Origin: Candidatus Thiosymbion ectosymbiont of Catanema sp. Cochon2018
GTDB taxonomy: Bacteria; Pseudomonadota; Gammaproteobacteria; Chromatiales; Chromatiaceae
Reading direction: 5' to 3'
Assembly (NCBI GenBank): GCA_011392765.1
Contig: WYCW01000001.1
Span: 1,110,888-1,174,887 of the forward strand
Length of the DNA stretch: 64,000 nt
A program made the translations under genes and the position numbers. This document shows positions 1 through 7,481 of the stretch, one piece after another; the stretch's first letter is position 1, and each line of letters begins with the position of its first letter. The notes beneath the pieces are model-generated. The model saw only the letters and a list, made by a program, of their open reading frames with translations, was not told the origin of the DNA and ran no database searches.

Positions 1-57
1 GATCCTAGGTAAGCGAGGTGCGTCTATCGAAAATGCAGCCTTCCGTGGTTGCCAGTG

Positions 58-717
58 TCATTTTTCGTCCGATGCCAACCGATGGGCCTGGCGCGTAGGC
101 TCGGGTAGGCGATAGCGGGTGGTGCAGGCCAGAACATAGTTCAGTGCCGTTTCCAGGCCGATCCGGTGCCCCACGGACACATAGACCGGCCTCACCTCGG
201 CACGCGTGCGCAGCAGGGCGCCGATTATCTCGCCGTCGTGCCAGAGCCGAGTGCGTGCGCCCTTCTCGGGGGCGAGGGCCCCGTGCTCCCCGATAAGGCG
301 TGACTTGGCCACGCCGATGCTCGGCAGACCAGTGAGCAGTCCCAGATGGCAGGCCAAACCGAACCTGCGTGGGTGGGCGTAACCCTGGCCGTCACACAGC
401 AGCAGATCCGGCTTGTCCCGCAGCTTACCGAGGGCATCGAGTGCCGCCGGAATTTCGCGAAAGGACAAGAGCCCCGGTATATAGGGGAAACTGGTGGGAC
501 ACCGCGCCAAGGCACGCTCCAGGAGTTCGAGTCCGGGAAAGCGCAACAGGATTACTGCGGCCCTGGTTATTTTTCCCCCTTCCTCGAATCCGATGTCCAG
601 GCCGGCTACGGTCTCGATTTGCGCAAAGTCGTCCCGTCTGATCAGCCGTTCGCGGAGCTGCTCCTGAATGGCCCGCGCCTGCGCAGGCGTAACGTCCCAG
701 GGATGGATGTTCTCCAA
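58..717 (-). CDS. nfi: Endonuclease V (deoxyinosine 3' endonuclease)
   Basis: Repair nuclease that nicks DNA one base 3' of deoxyinosine. The 219-residue product has the family's usual length and its hallmark blocks: AGLDIGF with Asp41, YIPGLLSFRE with Glu88, and LLCDGQG with Asp109 followed by HPRRFGLA. These acidic residues match the metal-binding catalytic set of the family. The start is an ATG giving MENIHPWD. It lies 8 bp downstream of a small unknown gene on the same strand, so the two are probably co-transcribed. Identity is clear from the motifs. Confidence 0.95.
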   Translation of the reverse strand: MENIHPWDVTPAQARAIQEQLRERLIRRDDFAQIETVAGLDIGFEEGGKITRAAVILLRFPGLELLERALARCPTSFPYIPGLLSFREIPAALDALGKLRDKPDLLLCDGQGYAHPRRFGLACHLGLLTGLPSIGVAKSRLIGEHGALAPEKGARTRLWHDGEIIGALLRTRAEVRPVYVSVGHRIGLETALNYVLACTTRYRLPEPTRQAHRLASDEK

Positions 718-725
718 TTAGAGAT

Positions 726-950
726 TCAGTTACGCGACGAGCCGACGATCTCGTGGGCGAGATCCACCACCCGATTCGCCATGTCCATATAGTCCTGTCG
801 ATAGTCGGCGAGGAGACCTTCGGTGGAAGCCCAGTAGTCCTTACCGGTAACGCCGTGCTCGTGCTCGTACGCGATGAACTGCTTCTGCATCTCGAGCATC
901 TTGCCGATCAACTCTTGCTTCTCCTGTTTCAAGGCCGCGATGTCGCTCAT
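726..950 (-). CDS. Small conserved-looking hypothetical protein (74 aa)
   Basis: Unrecognised. The product is 74 residues, highly charged and predicted largely helical, with KQEKQELIGKMLEMQKQF near the N terminus and no signal peptide or membrane segment. An AG-rich stretch (gagagcact, minus strand) precedes the ATG. It ends 8 bp before nfi on the same strand, which supports it as a real gene in a two-gene unit. No function can be given. Confidence 0.6.
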   Translation of the reverse strand: MSDIAALKQEKQELIGKMLEMQKQFIAYEHEHGVTGKDYWASTEGLLADYRQDYMDMANRVVDLAHEIVGSSRN

Positions 951-1063
951 AGTGCTCTCCCGATAATTTTCACTGTTTGAACCTGCTCGGCCTTTTCAGA
1001 GTATGCCGAGCATCCAATTTAACATGTAACTGCCGGAATCGGTCAAGCCGACGGCTGGAAACC

Positions 1064-1217
1064 CAGGGCGAGCGCGTATAAATTTCTTATCGATCAACAA
1101 ATTGTTACCAGCTCCCAAGCGCCGGCGCGGAGCGCGTAGATGTTGGGCAAAGCCGGATCAGGGACGATCCGGCGTGCCCAACATCAGCATTTCGTTGGGC
1201 ACGGCGCACCGTCCCTG
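1064..1217. repeat. About 153-bp non-coding repeat, copy 1
   Basis: Nearly identical to 6911-7062 (copy 2). Both copies begin CAGGGCGAGCGCGTATAAAT and end CGCACCGTCCCTG, so the outermost CAGGG is inverted at the two ends. The centre holds a strong nested hairpin: TGTTGGGCA, then GCCGGATC, loop, GATCCGGC, then TGCCCAACA (about 1141-1183). It lies directly upstream of the IS110 element. MITE-like or REP-like; a partial relative of its right end is visible near 43738-43772. Confidence 0.7.
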
Positions 1218-1259
1218 GCGCGCTTTTGCCCAACCTTGTATGTTCTGTTTCCAAGGGAA

Positions 1260-1494
1260 AGCCAAGGATGAGGTATAAAAGGATTTGATGAAGAGTACCT
1301 GGGGAAGCCGTCCCAACCTGAGGCCTTGAGCCTGTCCGTAGATTGGCTCCCCGCCCTCTTCGCCCATACCGGAGAGTATCCGAGGCCATGAGCTGCGCTC
1401 GTGAGCCTGCATACACAAGGTCGGTAGGCGAGGGTCCAGGGTCGGGGAACCAGGTCATGATCCTAGCGCCTTTTTTGCTTCCGAGGAACCGCTC
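1260..1494 (+). ncRNA. Candidate IS110 bridge RNA region
   Basis: Established knowledge: IS110-group elements such as IS621 carry a structured bridge RNA in the left end upstream of the recombinase gene, with loops that pair to donor and target DNA. Here about 235 bp of non-coding, IS-internal sequence precedes the ATG and contains several short complementary segments, for example GGGAAGCCG/CGGAGAG-rich stretches and AGCTGCGCTCGTGAGC. I have not folded it and cannot assign loops, so this is inference from position and family. Confidence 0.3.
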
Positions 1495-2487
1495 ATGAAC
1501 GTTGCCGGAATCGATGTCAGCAGCAAAACCGTCACGTTGGTCATTGCTCGCGACGGTCGCACCAGAAAACCCCGTGAATTCAACAATACCCCCCAAGGGC
1601 ATCAGACCTTGGTCAACCGCTTGCGCAAGGCAACGGTGACCCGCGTCTGCCTGGAAGCCACCGGCCAGTATCACCTCGATTTGGCCCTCGCCCTGGATGA
1701 CGCCGGGCTTGCGGTCATGGTCATCAACCCCAAGGCCGCCAAACGCTTCGCGGAGGCCATGCAGACCCGCACCAAGACCGATGCTGTCGATGCCACTGTC
1801 CTGGCTGAGTTCGCCCTCCGCATGCCCTTCGAGCCCTGGCAACGCCCCGATGATCTAGCCCTCGCCATCCGCGCCTGTGCCCGCCGCATCGCGGCGCTGA
1901 ACAAGCTCCGAACCCAAACCAAGAACCAGCTCCATGCCGCGGAGCAAACCGCCACCACGCCCGACTTCCTGATCGTCGAGCTGCACCACAGCATCGCCCA
2001 ACTCGAGGCCAACATCGAGCACCTGCGCCAACAGGTCTTGGCCCTCATCGCTAGCGAGGAGGAACTCCAGCAGATCTTCGAACTCCTCGTCAGCGTCACC
2101 GGCATCGCCGCCGCCAGCGCCATCCAGCTCCTCGGTGAACTCCTGGTCATGCCGGAGGACATGACCGCGAAACAATGGGTTGCCATGGCCGGACTCGATC
2201 CCCGCGCCCACCAATCCGGGACCAGCGTGAACAAGAAACCACGCCTGTCCAAAGCCGGCAACCGCTACTTGCGCATCGCGCTCTACATGCCCGCACTCAG
2301 CGCCGCACAACATGATCCCACGGTCAGGGCCTACTACCACCATCTGATTGAGAACCGTGGCCGGAAGAAGCTCCAGGCTCTCTGTGCCGTCATGCGCAAG
2401 CTCCTGCACGCCATCCACGCCATGCTCAAGAACCGCACCCCCTTCGACAGCAGCCGCTTCTACACCCCCCTCGAAACGGCAGCGTGA
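1495..2487 (+). CDS. IS110-family transposase (DEDD recombinase)
   Basis: RNA-guided recombinase of an IS110 element. The 330-residue product starts MNVAGIDVSSKTV with the first catalytic Asp at residue 7, followed by CLEATGQYH (Glu), the KTDAVDATVLAEF block (two Asp), a central coiled-coil, and a C-terminal Transposase_20 domain containing SVTGIAAASA and GTSVNKKPRLSKAGNRYLR, where the family's catalytic Ser lies. It appears full length with no frameshift. Its neighbours (a non-coding repeat upstream, a two-component system downstream) are unrelated to its function. Confidence 0.92.
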   Translation: MNVAGIDVSSKTVTLVIARDGRTRKPREFNNTPQGHQTLVNRLRKATVTRVCLEATGQYHLDLALALDDAGLAVMVINPKAAKRFAEAMQTRTKTDAVDATVLAEFALRMPFEPWQRPDDLALAIRACARRIAALNKLRTQTKNQLHAAEQTATTPDFLIVELHHSIAQLEANIEHLRQQVLALIASEEELQQIFELLVSVTGIAAASAIQLLGELLVMPEDMTAKQWVAMAGLDPRAHQSGTSVNKKPRLSKAGNRYLRIALYMPALSAAQHDPTVRAYYHHLIENRGRKKLQALCAVMRKLLHAIHAMLKNRTPFDSSRFYTPLETAA

Positions 2488-2633
2488 TCAATCTAATTTA
2501 TGTATCGAAGGTGAATTTTTGTGGATCAGGAGACAAATTGGACTTGCATCGGAACAGAGTATCTACAAGATTATGTTTTCGGAGGGATTTATACGCGCTC
2601 GCCCTGGCTGGAAACCGGTGACTGAAGAGGCCC

Positions 2634-3263
2634 TCAAGGTGATTGCAGGTTACCGCCCGCGACCAGGACCATCCGTACCAACTGGGCCAGGGAGCGCGCG
2701 CGCATCTTGTCCATCACCCGCGCCCGATGTGCCTCCACCGTTTTGGCGCTCACCCCCAGTACGGTGGCGATCTCCTTGTTGGCGCGGCCGTCGGTAACCA
2801 TGTCCATGACCTCGTGCTCACGCGGGGTAAGCGTTGCCAAACGGAGGGCAATCTCCGCCCGCTGTGACTGGAGTACCCGTTGCTTCTCGTCGAATTCCAG
2901 GGCATTGCGGATGCTGGTAAGCAAGTCTTCGTCGTGGAAGGGCTTCTCGATGAAGTCCACGGCCCCGGACTTCATGGCCTTGACGGCCATCGACACGTCA
3001 CCGTGTCCGGTAATAATGATGATCGGCAGCCGGGAATCGTCCCGCGCGAGGTGGGCCTGGAGCTCCAGACCGCTCATTCCCGGCATGCGTACATCGAGGA
3101 GCAGGCAGCCGGCCCGACCCGGAAAATAGCTGTTCAGGAATTCGTCCGCCGAGCCGTAGGTTTTGACCTGCATGCCGATGGACTCGATGAGCCACTTGAG
3201 TGAGCTGCGCATGGCCTGATCGTCGTCTACGACGAAGACCGTGCGCGTAGGTTCGCTGTTCAT
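2634..3263 (-). CDS. FixJ-family two-component response regulator
   Basis: Transcriptional regulator of 209 residues: receiver domain at residues 9-120 with acidic pocket VVDDD, phospho-acceptor Asp57 in LLLDVRMPG and the FIEKPF lysine motif, then a LuxR-type helix-turn-helix at about 140-200 (LTPREHEVMDMV, NKEIATVLGVSAKTVEAHRA). It follows the histidine kinase gene by 39 bp on the same strand, so the two form one operon and a cognate pair. The target genes cannot be inferred from this window. Confidence 0.9.
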   Translation of the reverse strand: MNSEPTRTVFVVDDDQAMRSSLKWLIESIGMQVKTYGSADEFLNSYFPGRAGCLLLDVRMPGMSGLELQAHLARDDSRLPIIIITGHGDVSMAVKAMKSGAVDFIEKPFHDEDLLTSIRNALEFDEKQRVLQSQRAEIALRLATLTPREHEVMDMVTDGRANKEIATVLGVSAKTVEAHRARVMDKMRARSLAQLVRMVLVAGGNLQSP

Positions 3264-3302
3264 GCGTGCCTCCCCCGTGAATCCGAGCCGTAGCGCTTGT
3301 GG

Positions 3303-5942
3303 TCAGCCTACGGCCGCGAGTGATGGTTGCACCGTTGGCGCAACCGGTAGCCGGATAAGGAACACAGCCCCGCCGTGCGGGACGGATTCCGCCCGGATGC
3401 TTCCTCCGTGGTCCTGGAGGATCGTCTGGCTGATCGGCAGCCCCATGCCCATGCCCGAGACCTTGGTGGTGAAGAATGGCTCGAACAGGGATTGCATGCG
3501 TTCAGGTTCGATGCCTGGGCCGGAGTCCTGAACGACGACTTCGGCAGCATCGCCGACTGATCGGGTGCGCACGACCAGATGTCTCGCCGTGGGCGGTACT
3601 TCCTGCAGGGCATCGAGCGCATTGCGCACCAGGTTGAGCAGGACCTGCTCGATCTGCACCAAGTCCACGTCTACCGAAATCCCGCCCGGCTCCAGATCGA
3701 GCTCGATCGTGCAGTCCATCTTACCGGCATCGAACTCCACGAAGGAGTGGACCTCCCTTACCAGGTGGTTGAGGTCGACCTCGGATCGGATCGGCGGTTG
3801 CTTGCCCACCAGCGCCCGCAGCCGGCGGATAATCTCACCGGCCCGTTGGGCCTGTGTCGCGATCTGGCCCATGGCATCCACGAGCGCCTGGCGTTGCCCC
3901 AGGTTGCTTTGCAAACGACGGCTGCAGCCGTTGGCGAAATTGACGATGGCCGCGAGCGGCTGATTGAGCTCGTGAGCCATCCCCGTGGCCACCTCTCCCA
4001 TGGTGCTCAGACGACAGACGTGGACCAGGTCCGCCTGATGCCGGCGCGCTTCCTGCTCGGCGTGACGTACTGCCGTGATATCCCGACCATAGATGTTCAC
4101 ATAACCCAGCTCCCGAATGGGGGTAAACAGCAGCGAATAGATCTGGTTGCCGATCGTTGTCTCGCGCTCGATGGAATGCTCGCCCTCCAGTGCCTTGCCG
4201 ACCTCCTCGGTCTGTTCCGCCGGTAGCAGGTCTCCTTCCTGCGTGCCCCAAGCGGCAAGCAGCGGCGCGCCGGCGGTATTGGCGTAGACCACGAGCCCGG
4301 AAGGGTTCACACGCAGGATCGGGTTGGGGCTTTCGCCAGCGAACCGGGCCAGGCTCTTGATTTCCTGCTCCGCCTCCTTGCGGTTAGTGATGTCATGCAT
4401 ATAGATGGTATAGAAAGACCGATCATTCAGTTGGATCGGTACGATCGACAGCTCCACCGGAAACTCGGAGCCATCTGCACGGCGGGCCGTTAGTTGGCCC
4501 CGGGCTTGGGATATCCGGCCCTCTCGCCGGGCGCGCCGCGAGTCCTTCAACAGACCGAGAAAATGCCGTCTACCGTCCGCGGCCAGGAAGAGCTTGCTGA
4601 AGCTGCCGCCGATGGCCTGATCGCGAGTGAGCGCGAGGGTACGCTCCGCGGTGGGATTGAGATCGATGATCTCCCCCTTGCGGTTCAGGGTAACGATGGA
4701 ATCGAGAGATGCCTCCATAATGGCGGCCTTGAGGGCCTCGCTCGCGCGCATCTCGATCGCGTGCTTACGGCTCATCTCCTCGCGCGCCTTGAGCACGAGT
4801 TGGGCGAAGTGCTGGCTCCACTCATCGAGCAGCACGAGCTGGTTGGCACCGCGTTTGAAACCCGGGTGTTCGATGCCGAGGGCACGCCGCGAAAAACCGA
4901 CCATGCGCTTGAGCACCTTGTTCAGGCGCGCCGAGACCAGATAAATCACCAGCGTGAAGACCAGAATATAGGCGAACGCAGCCCGAACGCGCTGCTGACG
5001 CTCGAAATTGCGCACCCGGCTGGACATCTTTTTGACGCTGTGATGAGGGATAAAGGTAGCGAACAAGAGATTCCAATCCGTGCCCCCGTATTCGGGAAGC
5101 GGCCGGGTTGTGATCAGATAGAGGTCCCGCCACTCGGAGAGCCGGGTCCCGGGGCTCAGCAATTCCGGATCGATGCTCGCCAGGATCTGCTGTTCGTCCA
5201 CGTCCACCAATGCCACGGCTGCGTGGACGGAGGACAATCCGCGCTGAGAGGCGGCGAGAAACGTGTCGTTGATGGGCACCACCATGACCAGGTTGCCCAT
5301 CCTGTAACCGTCCATGTCTTCGGCCACATCGCTCACCAGCAGGTAGGGCCATCCATCGAGGCGGGTGACTACCGTGCGCACTTTGCCGGCATCCATGAGT
5401 TTTTCGCCCACGCCCTGATTCAGCGCTTGCGGCAGCTCCATGTTTCCGGATTGGTACACCTCCCGGATGTGACCGCGGGTGTCCACCAGCAAGATGTGAC
5501 TATGTACGGAAAGTGCGTTGCGCTTGATGAAATCGTTCAGCCAGGAGGGGGGGGACTCGCGATAGACGATCGGCTTGGGTGCCTTTTGCGGAAGCCAGAA
5601 CCGGGGCTCGAGGTACTCCGCCAGGCTGCGGTGATTTGCCAGTAGCCGGACGGTAGTCACATAGTTTTTCAGGTACTGGTCAAATCGGATCAGACTTTCC
5701 CGGGCCTGTCGATCGAGCTGCGTCTGCAGCTCCTTATCGGCGATCTTCTTGATTGCCTGGCCCTGAATCCGGTCCAACACCCCCCATACGGCCAGACCCA
5801 CCGCTAACCCCACCAGGATGGAGATGACGGGCATGGGCACACGGCGGAAAAATCGGTAGAAGACGTGCTTGGCTGGGGTGGAGTTCACAGTAACATTGGT
5901 ATCTGTGAGAGACGCCGGGCCGGGCTCTGCGTGAAACAGCAA
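3303..5942 (-). CDS. Membrane PAS sensor histidine kinase (FixL/DctB-like)
   Basis: 879-residue sensor kinase. One membrane helix lies near residues 40-58 (PVISILVGLAVGLAVWG). A large extracytoplasmic region follows (about 60-310) resembling a dCache-type sensor, then a second helix around 325-345 (AFAYILVFTLVIYLV). Next come two PAS domains (about 405-525 and 530-640), a HisKA domain with phospho-acceptor His657 in GMAHELNQPL, and an HATPase domain with DSGPGIEP and GMGMGLPIS. The extracytoplasmic domain implies a periplasmic ligand; its identity is unknown. The cognate FixJ-like regulator is immediately downstream. Confidence 0.9.
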   Translation of the reverse strand: MLFHAEPGPASLTDTNVTVNSTPAKHVFYRFFRRVPMPVISILVGLAVGLAVWGVLDRIQGQAIKKIADKELQTQLDRQARESLIRFDQYLKNYVTTVRLLANHRSLAEYLEPRFWLPQKAPKPIVYRESPPSWLNDFIKRNALSVHSHILLVDTRGHIREVYQSGNMELPQALNQGVGEKLMDAGKVRTVVTRLDGWPYLLVSDVAEDMDGYRMGNLVMVVPINDTFLAASQRGLSSVHAAVALVDVDEQQILASIDPELLSPGTRLSEWRDLYLITTRPLPEYGGTDWNLLFATFIPHHSVKKMSSRVRNFERQQRVRAAFAYILVFTLVIYLVSARLNKVLKRMVGFSRRALGIEHPGFKRGANQLVLLDEWSQHFAQLVLKAREEMSRKHAIEMRASEALKAAIMEASLDSIVTLNRKGEIIDLNPTAERTLALTRDQAIGGSFSKLFLAADGRRHFLGLLKDSRRARREGRISQARGQLTARRADGSEFPVELSIVPIQLNDRSFYTIYMHDITNRKEAEQEIKSLARFAGESPNPILRVNPSGLVVYANTAGAPLLAAWGTQEGDLLPAEQTEEVGKALEGEHSIERETTIGNQIYSLLFTPIRELGYVNIYGRDITAVRHAEQEARRHQADLVHVCRLSTMGEVATGMAHELNQPLAAIVNFANGCSRRLQSNLGQRQALVDAMGQIATQAQRAGEIIRRLRALVGKQPPIRSEVDLNHLVREVHSFVEFDAGKMDCTIELDLEPGGISVDVDLVQIEQVLLNLVRNALDALQEVPPTARHLVVRTRSVGDAAEVVVQDSGPGIEPERMQSLFEPFFTTKVSGMGMGLPISQTILQDHGGSIRAESVPHGGAVFLIRLPVAPTVQPSLAAVG

Positions 5943-6190
5943 TACGCTATCCTACTACGGCTCCGGTTTCCCTGACGTTCCCGATTTTTTTGCGTTCTAT
6001 CACATTTGACCTCCAGCGAGGCCTCGCCTCAGACCGACGAGTCGAGATGAGGCGCACCAGAGATCTGCCCCTGCCTGCCGGCAGGCAGGGGCAGGCGGTG
6101 CGCCGTGCCCAACAATTCAGGGGGCAGGGGGCAGTTATCAGGGGGCAGAAGGCTGATACCTGACAACTACCCCCTGCCAAATAAATCTAG
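5943..6190. repeat. Repeat-rich intergenic DNA with element-end fragment
   Basis: No gene. At 6017 the sequence CGAGGCCTCGCCTCAGACC matches the CGAGGC end of the mobile element at 22742-24532, here preceded by CCAG rather than CTAG, so it is a fragment in the opposite orientation to the copies that follow. A CTGCCTGCCGGCAGGCAG palindrome lies at about 6072-6090, and a GGGGGCAG-rich imperfect hairpin at about 6120-6178. Confidence 0.55.
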
Positions 6191-6615
6191 GATCCTTGAG
6201 AGACCCGTAGCTTTACAAATGAGTCAAGTTTTGTGTGCACCGCTTGATTTTGAACCACAGAGCACACAGAGAACACAGAGTTGGCCTACTCTCTTCTCGG
6301 CGTTCTCTGTGTCCTCTGTGGTTTAAATTCCGCAGGCCAGCAGGGTGTTGGGCACGGGCCACCCAAAGATGCGATTCGCCGCTGGCGGGGCGTCCATTGA
6401 TGCGGTTCGCGCCTCCTTGTGATGCTATCCTGAATGACCTGCCGCACTCACCGCATCCTACGTCCATCTTACGGCTTTGCCCAATCTACGCGAACTTGTT
6501 GTTTTAGATCGCAATAATGTGGGGATACCTCAGGATTTGTGTCCTCTCGTGCTTTTCGTGGTTTTTTGATTTCCGTACAAAAATTCATGCCTCGTCGGTC
6601 TGAGGTGAAGCCTCG
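6191..6615. mobile_element. Non-autonomous copy A of the YTAG-flanked element
   Basis: 425-bp copy with the two characteristic ends of the family: GATCCTTGAGAGACCCG at the left and GAAGCCTCG at the right, flanked by CTAG on both sides (6187-6190 and 6616-6619). No open reading frame of substance lies inside. Its interior contains an imperfect hairpin built from ACCACAGAG and CTCTGTGGT (about 6253-6328) and a segment related to the GATGCGGTGAG repeat family (about 6365-6470). Confidence 0.7.
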
Positions 6616-6619
6616 CTAG

Positions 6620-6861
6620 GATCCTTGAGAGACCCGAATCTTTACAAATGAGTCAAGTTTGTGCAGTGCACAAATCGAGATCGGGATCGGGATCGAAATC
6701 GAGATTCCGATTGCGATCCCGATTTCGATTTCGATTTCGATTTCGATTTCGATTTCGACCTACCTTGGTTCTTCAACGGTTGGTTGGGCGTAGGAGATGG
6801 GGCCTTACGGGAGAGGGGCTTTTGGGGTCTTCATGCCTCGTCGGTCTGAGGCAGCGCCTCG
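6620..6861. mobile_element. Non-autonomous copy B of the YTAG-flanked element
   Basis: 242-bp copy directly adjoining copy A in head-to-tail orientation, the two sharing one CTAG (6616-6619); a further CTAG follows at 6862-6865. It begins GATCCTTGAGAGACCCG and ends GCGCCTCG. Inside are an AT/GC-alternating hairpin around ATCGGGATCG/CGATCCCGAT and six tandem GATTTC units (6721-6756). The copy at 39618 has the same layout with four units. The long Asp-rich reading frame across it is an artefact of the repeat. Confidence 0.75.
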
Positions 6862-6910
6862 CTAGAATAGCGCATGAGACTCTACCTCGATGAAGGTATA
6901 CCGCGCCGAG

Positions 6911-7062
6911 CAGGGCGAGCGCGTATAAATTTCTTATCGATCAAGAAATTGCTACCAGCTCCCAAGCTGGCGCGGAGCGCGTAGATGTTGGGCAAAGCCG
7001 GATCAGGGACGATCCGGCGTGCCCAACATCAGCATTTCGTTGGGCACGGCGCACCGTCCCTG
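6911..7062. repeat. About 153-bp non-coding repeat, copy 2
   Basis: Second copy of the repeat at 1064-1217, with two bases fewer near its middle and a few substitutions. It preserves the nested TGTTGGGCA/TGCCCAACA and GCCGGATC/GATCCGGC stems, which suggests the structure is the conserved part. It lies about 80 bp upstream of the hipB start, so it may carry or terminate a transcript there, but no promoter role is shown. Confidence 0.7.
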
Positions 7063-7109
7063 CCGCGCCGAGGTAGATGGCTACCAGAATGGGCATAAAG
7101 TAGTATAGT

Positions 7110-7125
7110 GACCATTTTGGCGGTC
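7110..7125. promoter_or_regulatory. Candidate hipBA operator dyad
   Basis: An imperfect dyad, GACC-ATTTTGGC-GGTC, lies about 20 bp upstream of the hipB ATG. HipB-type antitoxins are known to repress their own operon by binding upstream dyads. Position and symmetry are the only evidence. Confidence 0.25.
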
Positions 7126-7145
7126 TTTTTTGCCGGGCGAGATCA

Positions 7146-7481
7146 ATGTCGAAGGGCAGGACCTATTCGCGCTACACGCGGGAGGCAGGTTCCCTCTTGG
7201 GCAAGCAGGTGCGGCTCGGTCGCAAGGAGCGCAAATGGACCGAGCGTGAGCTTGCGGATCGTGCGGGTATCTCGCGGGCAACCTTGCAGAAGATCGAGAA
7301 AGGCGACTTGAGCGTCGCGATCGGGCTGACGTTCGAGGTCGCGGCACTTGCCGGCGTCGAGCTGTTCGAGAACGAGCGCGCATCGCTGGCAAGCCATATT
7401 GCGCGTACCGATGACCAGCTCGCCGTTCTGCCCGGTGCCGTGCGCAAGCGCCGAAAGGCCAGGGTCGACGATGACTTCTAA
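7146..7481 (+). CDS. hipB: HipB-like antitoxin, XRE-family DNA-binding protein
   Basis: 111-residue protein with a Cro/C1-type helix-turn-helix at about residues 15-75 (KERKWTERELADRAGISRATLQKIEKGD). The tail is basic (RKRRKARVDDDF). It overlaps the hipA-like gene downstream by 11 bp, the usual coupling of a type II toxin-antitoxin pair. Expected role: neutralise the kinase toxin and autorepress the operon. The gene name is by analogy with the family and order. Confidence 0.8.
   Translation: MSKGRTYSRYTREAGSLLGKQVRLGRKERKWTERELADRAGISRATLQKIEKGDLSVAIGLTFEVAALAGVELFENERASLASHIARTDDQLAVLPGAVRKRRKARVDDDF

Larger units (their letters stand above)
1218..2490 (+). mobile_element. IS110-family insertion sequence (IS110 group, IS621-like)
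   Basis: The element is defined by its 330-residue DEDD transposase and a long non-coding left end. Boundaries are inferred: the left end is placed where similarity to the flanking 153-bp repeat stops, the right end just after the transposase stop. No terminal inverted repeats are visible, as expected for this family. The protein resembles the IS621 recombinase along its length, which puts the non-coding RNA-bearing end upstream of the gene. Confidence 0.6.

Noticed and set aside
6661-6849. Open frame rich in Asp-Phe and Asp-Arg pairs
   Set aside because: It is produced by the GATTTC tandem array and hairpin of element copy B; an equivalent frame appears in copy E. No ribosome binding site and no protein-like part.
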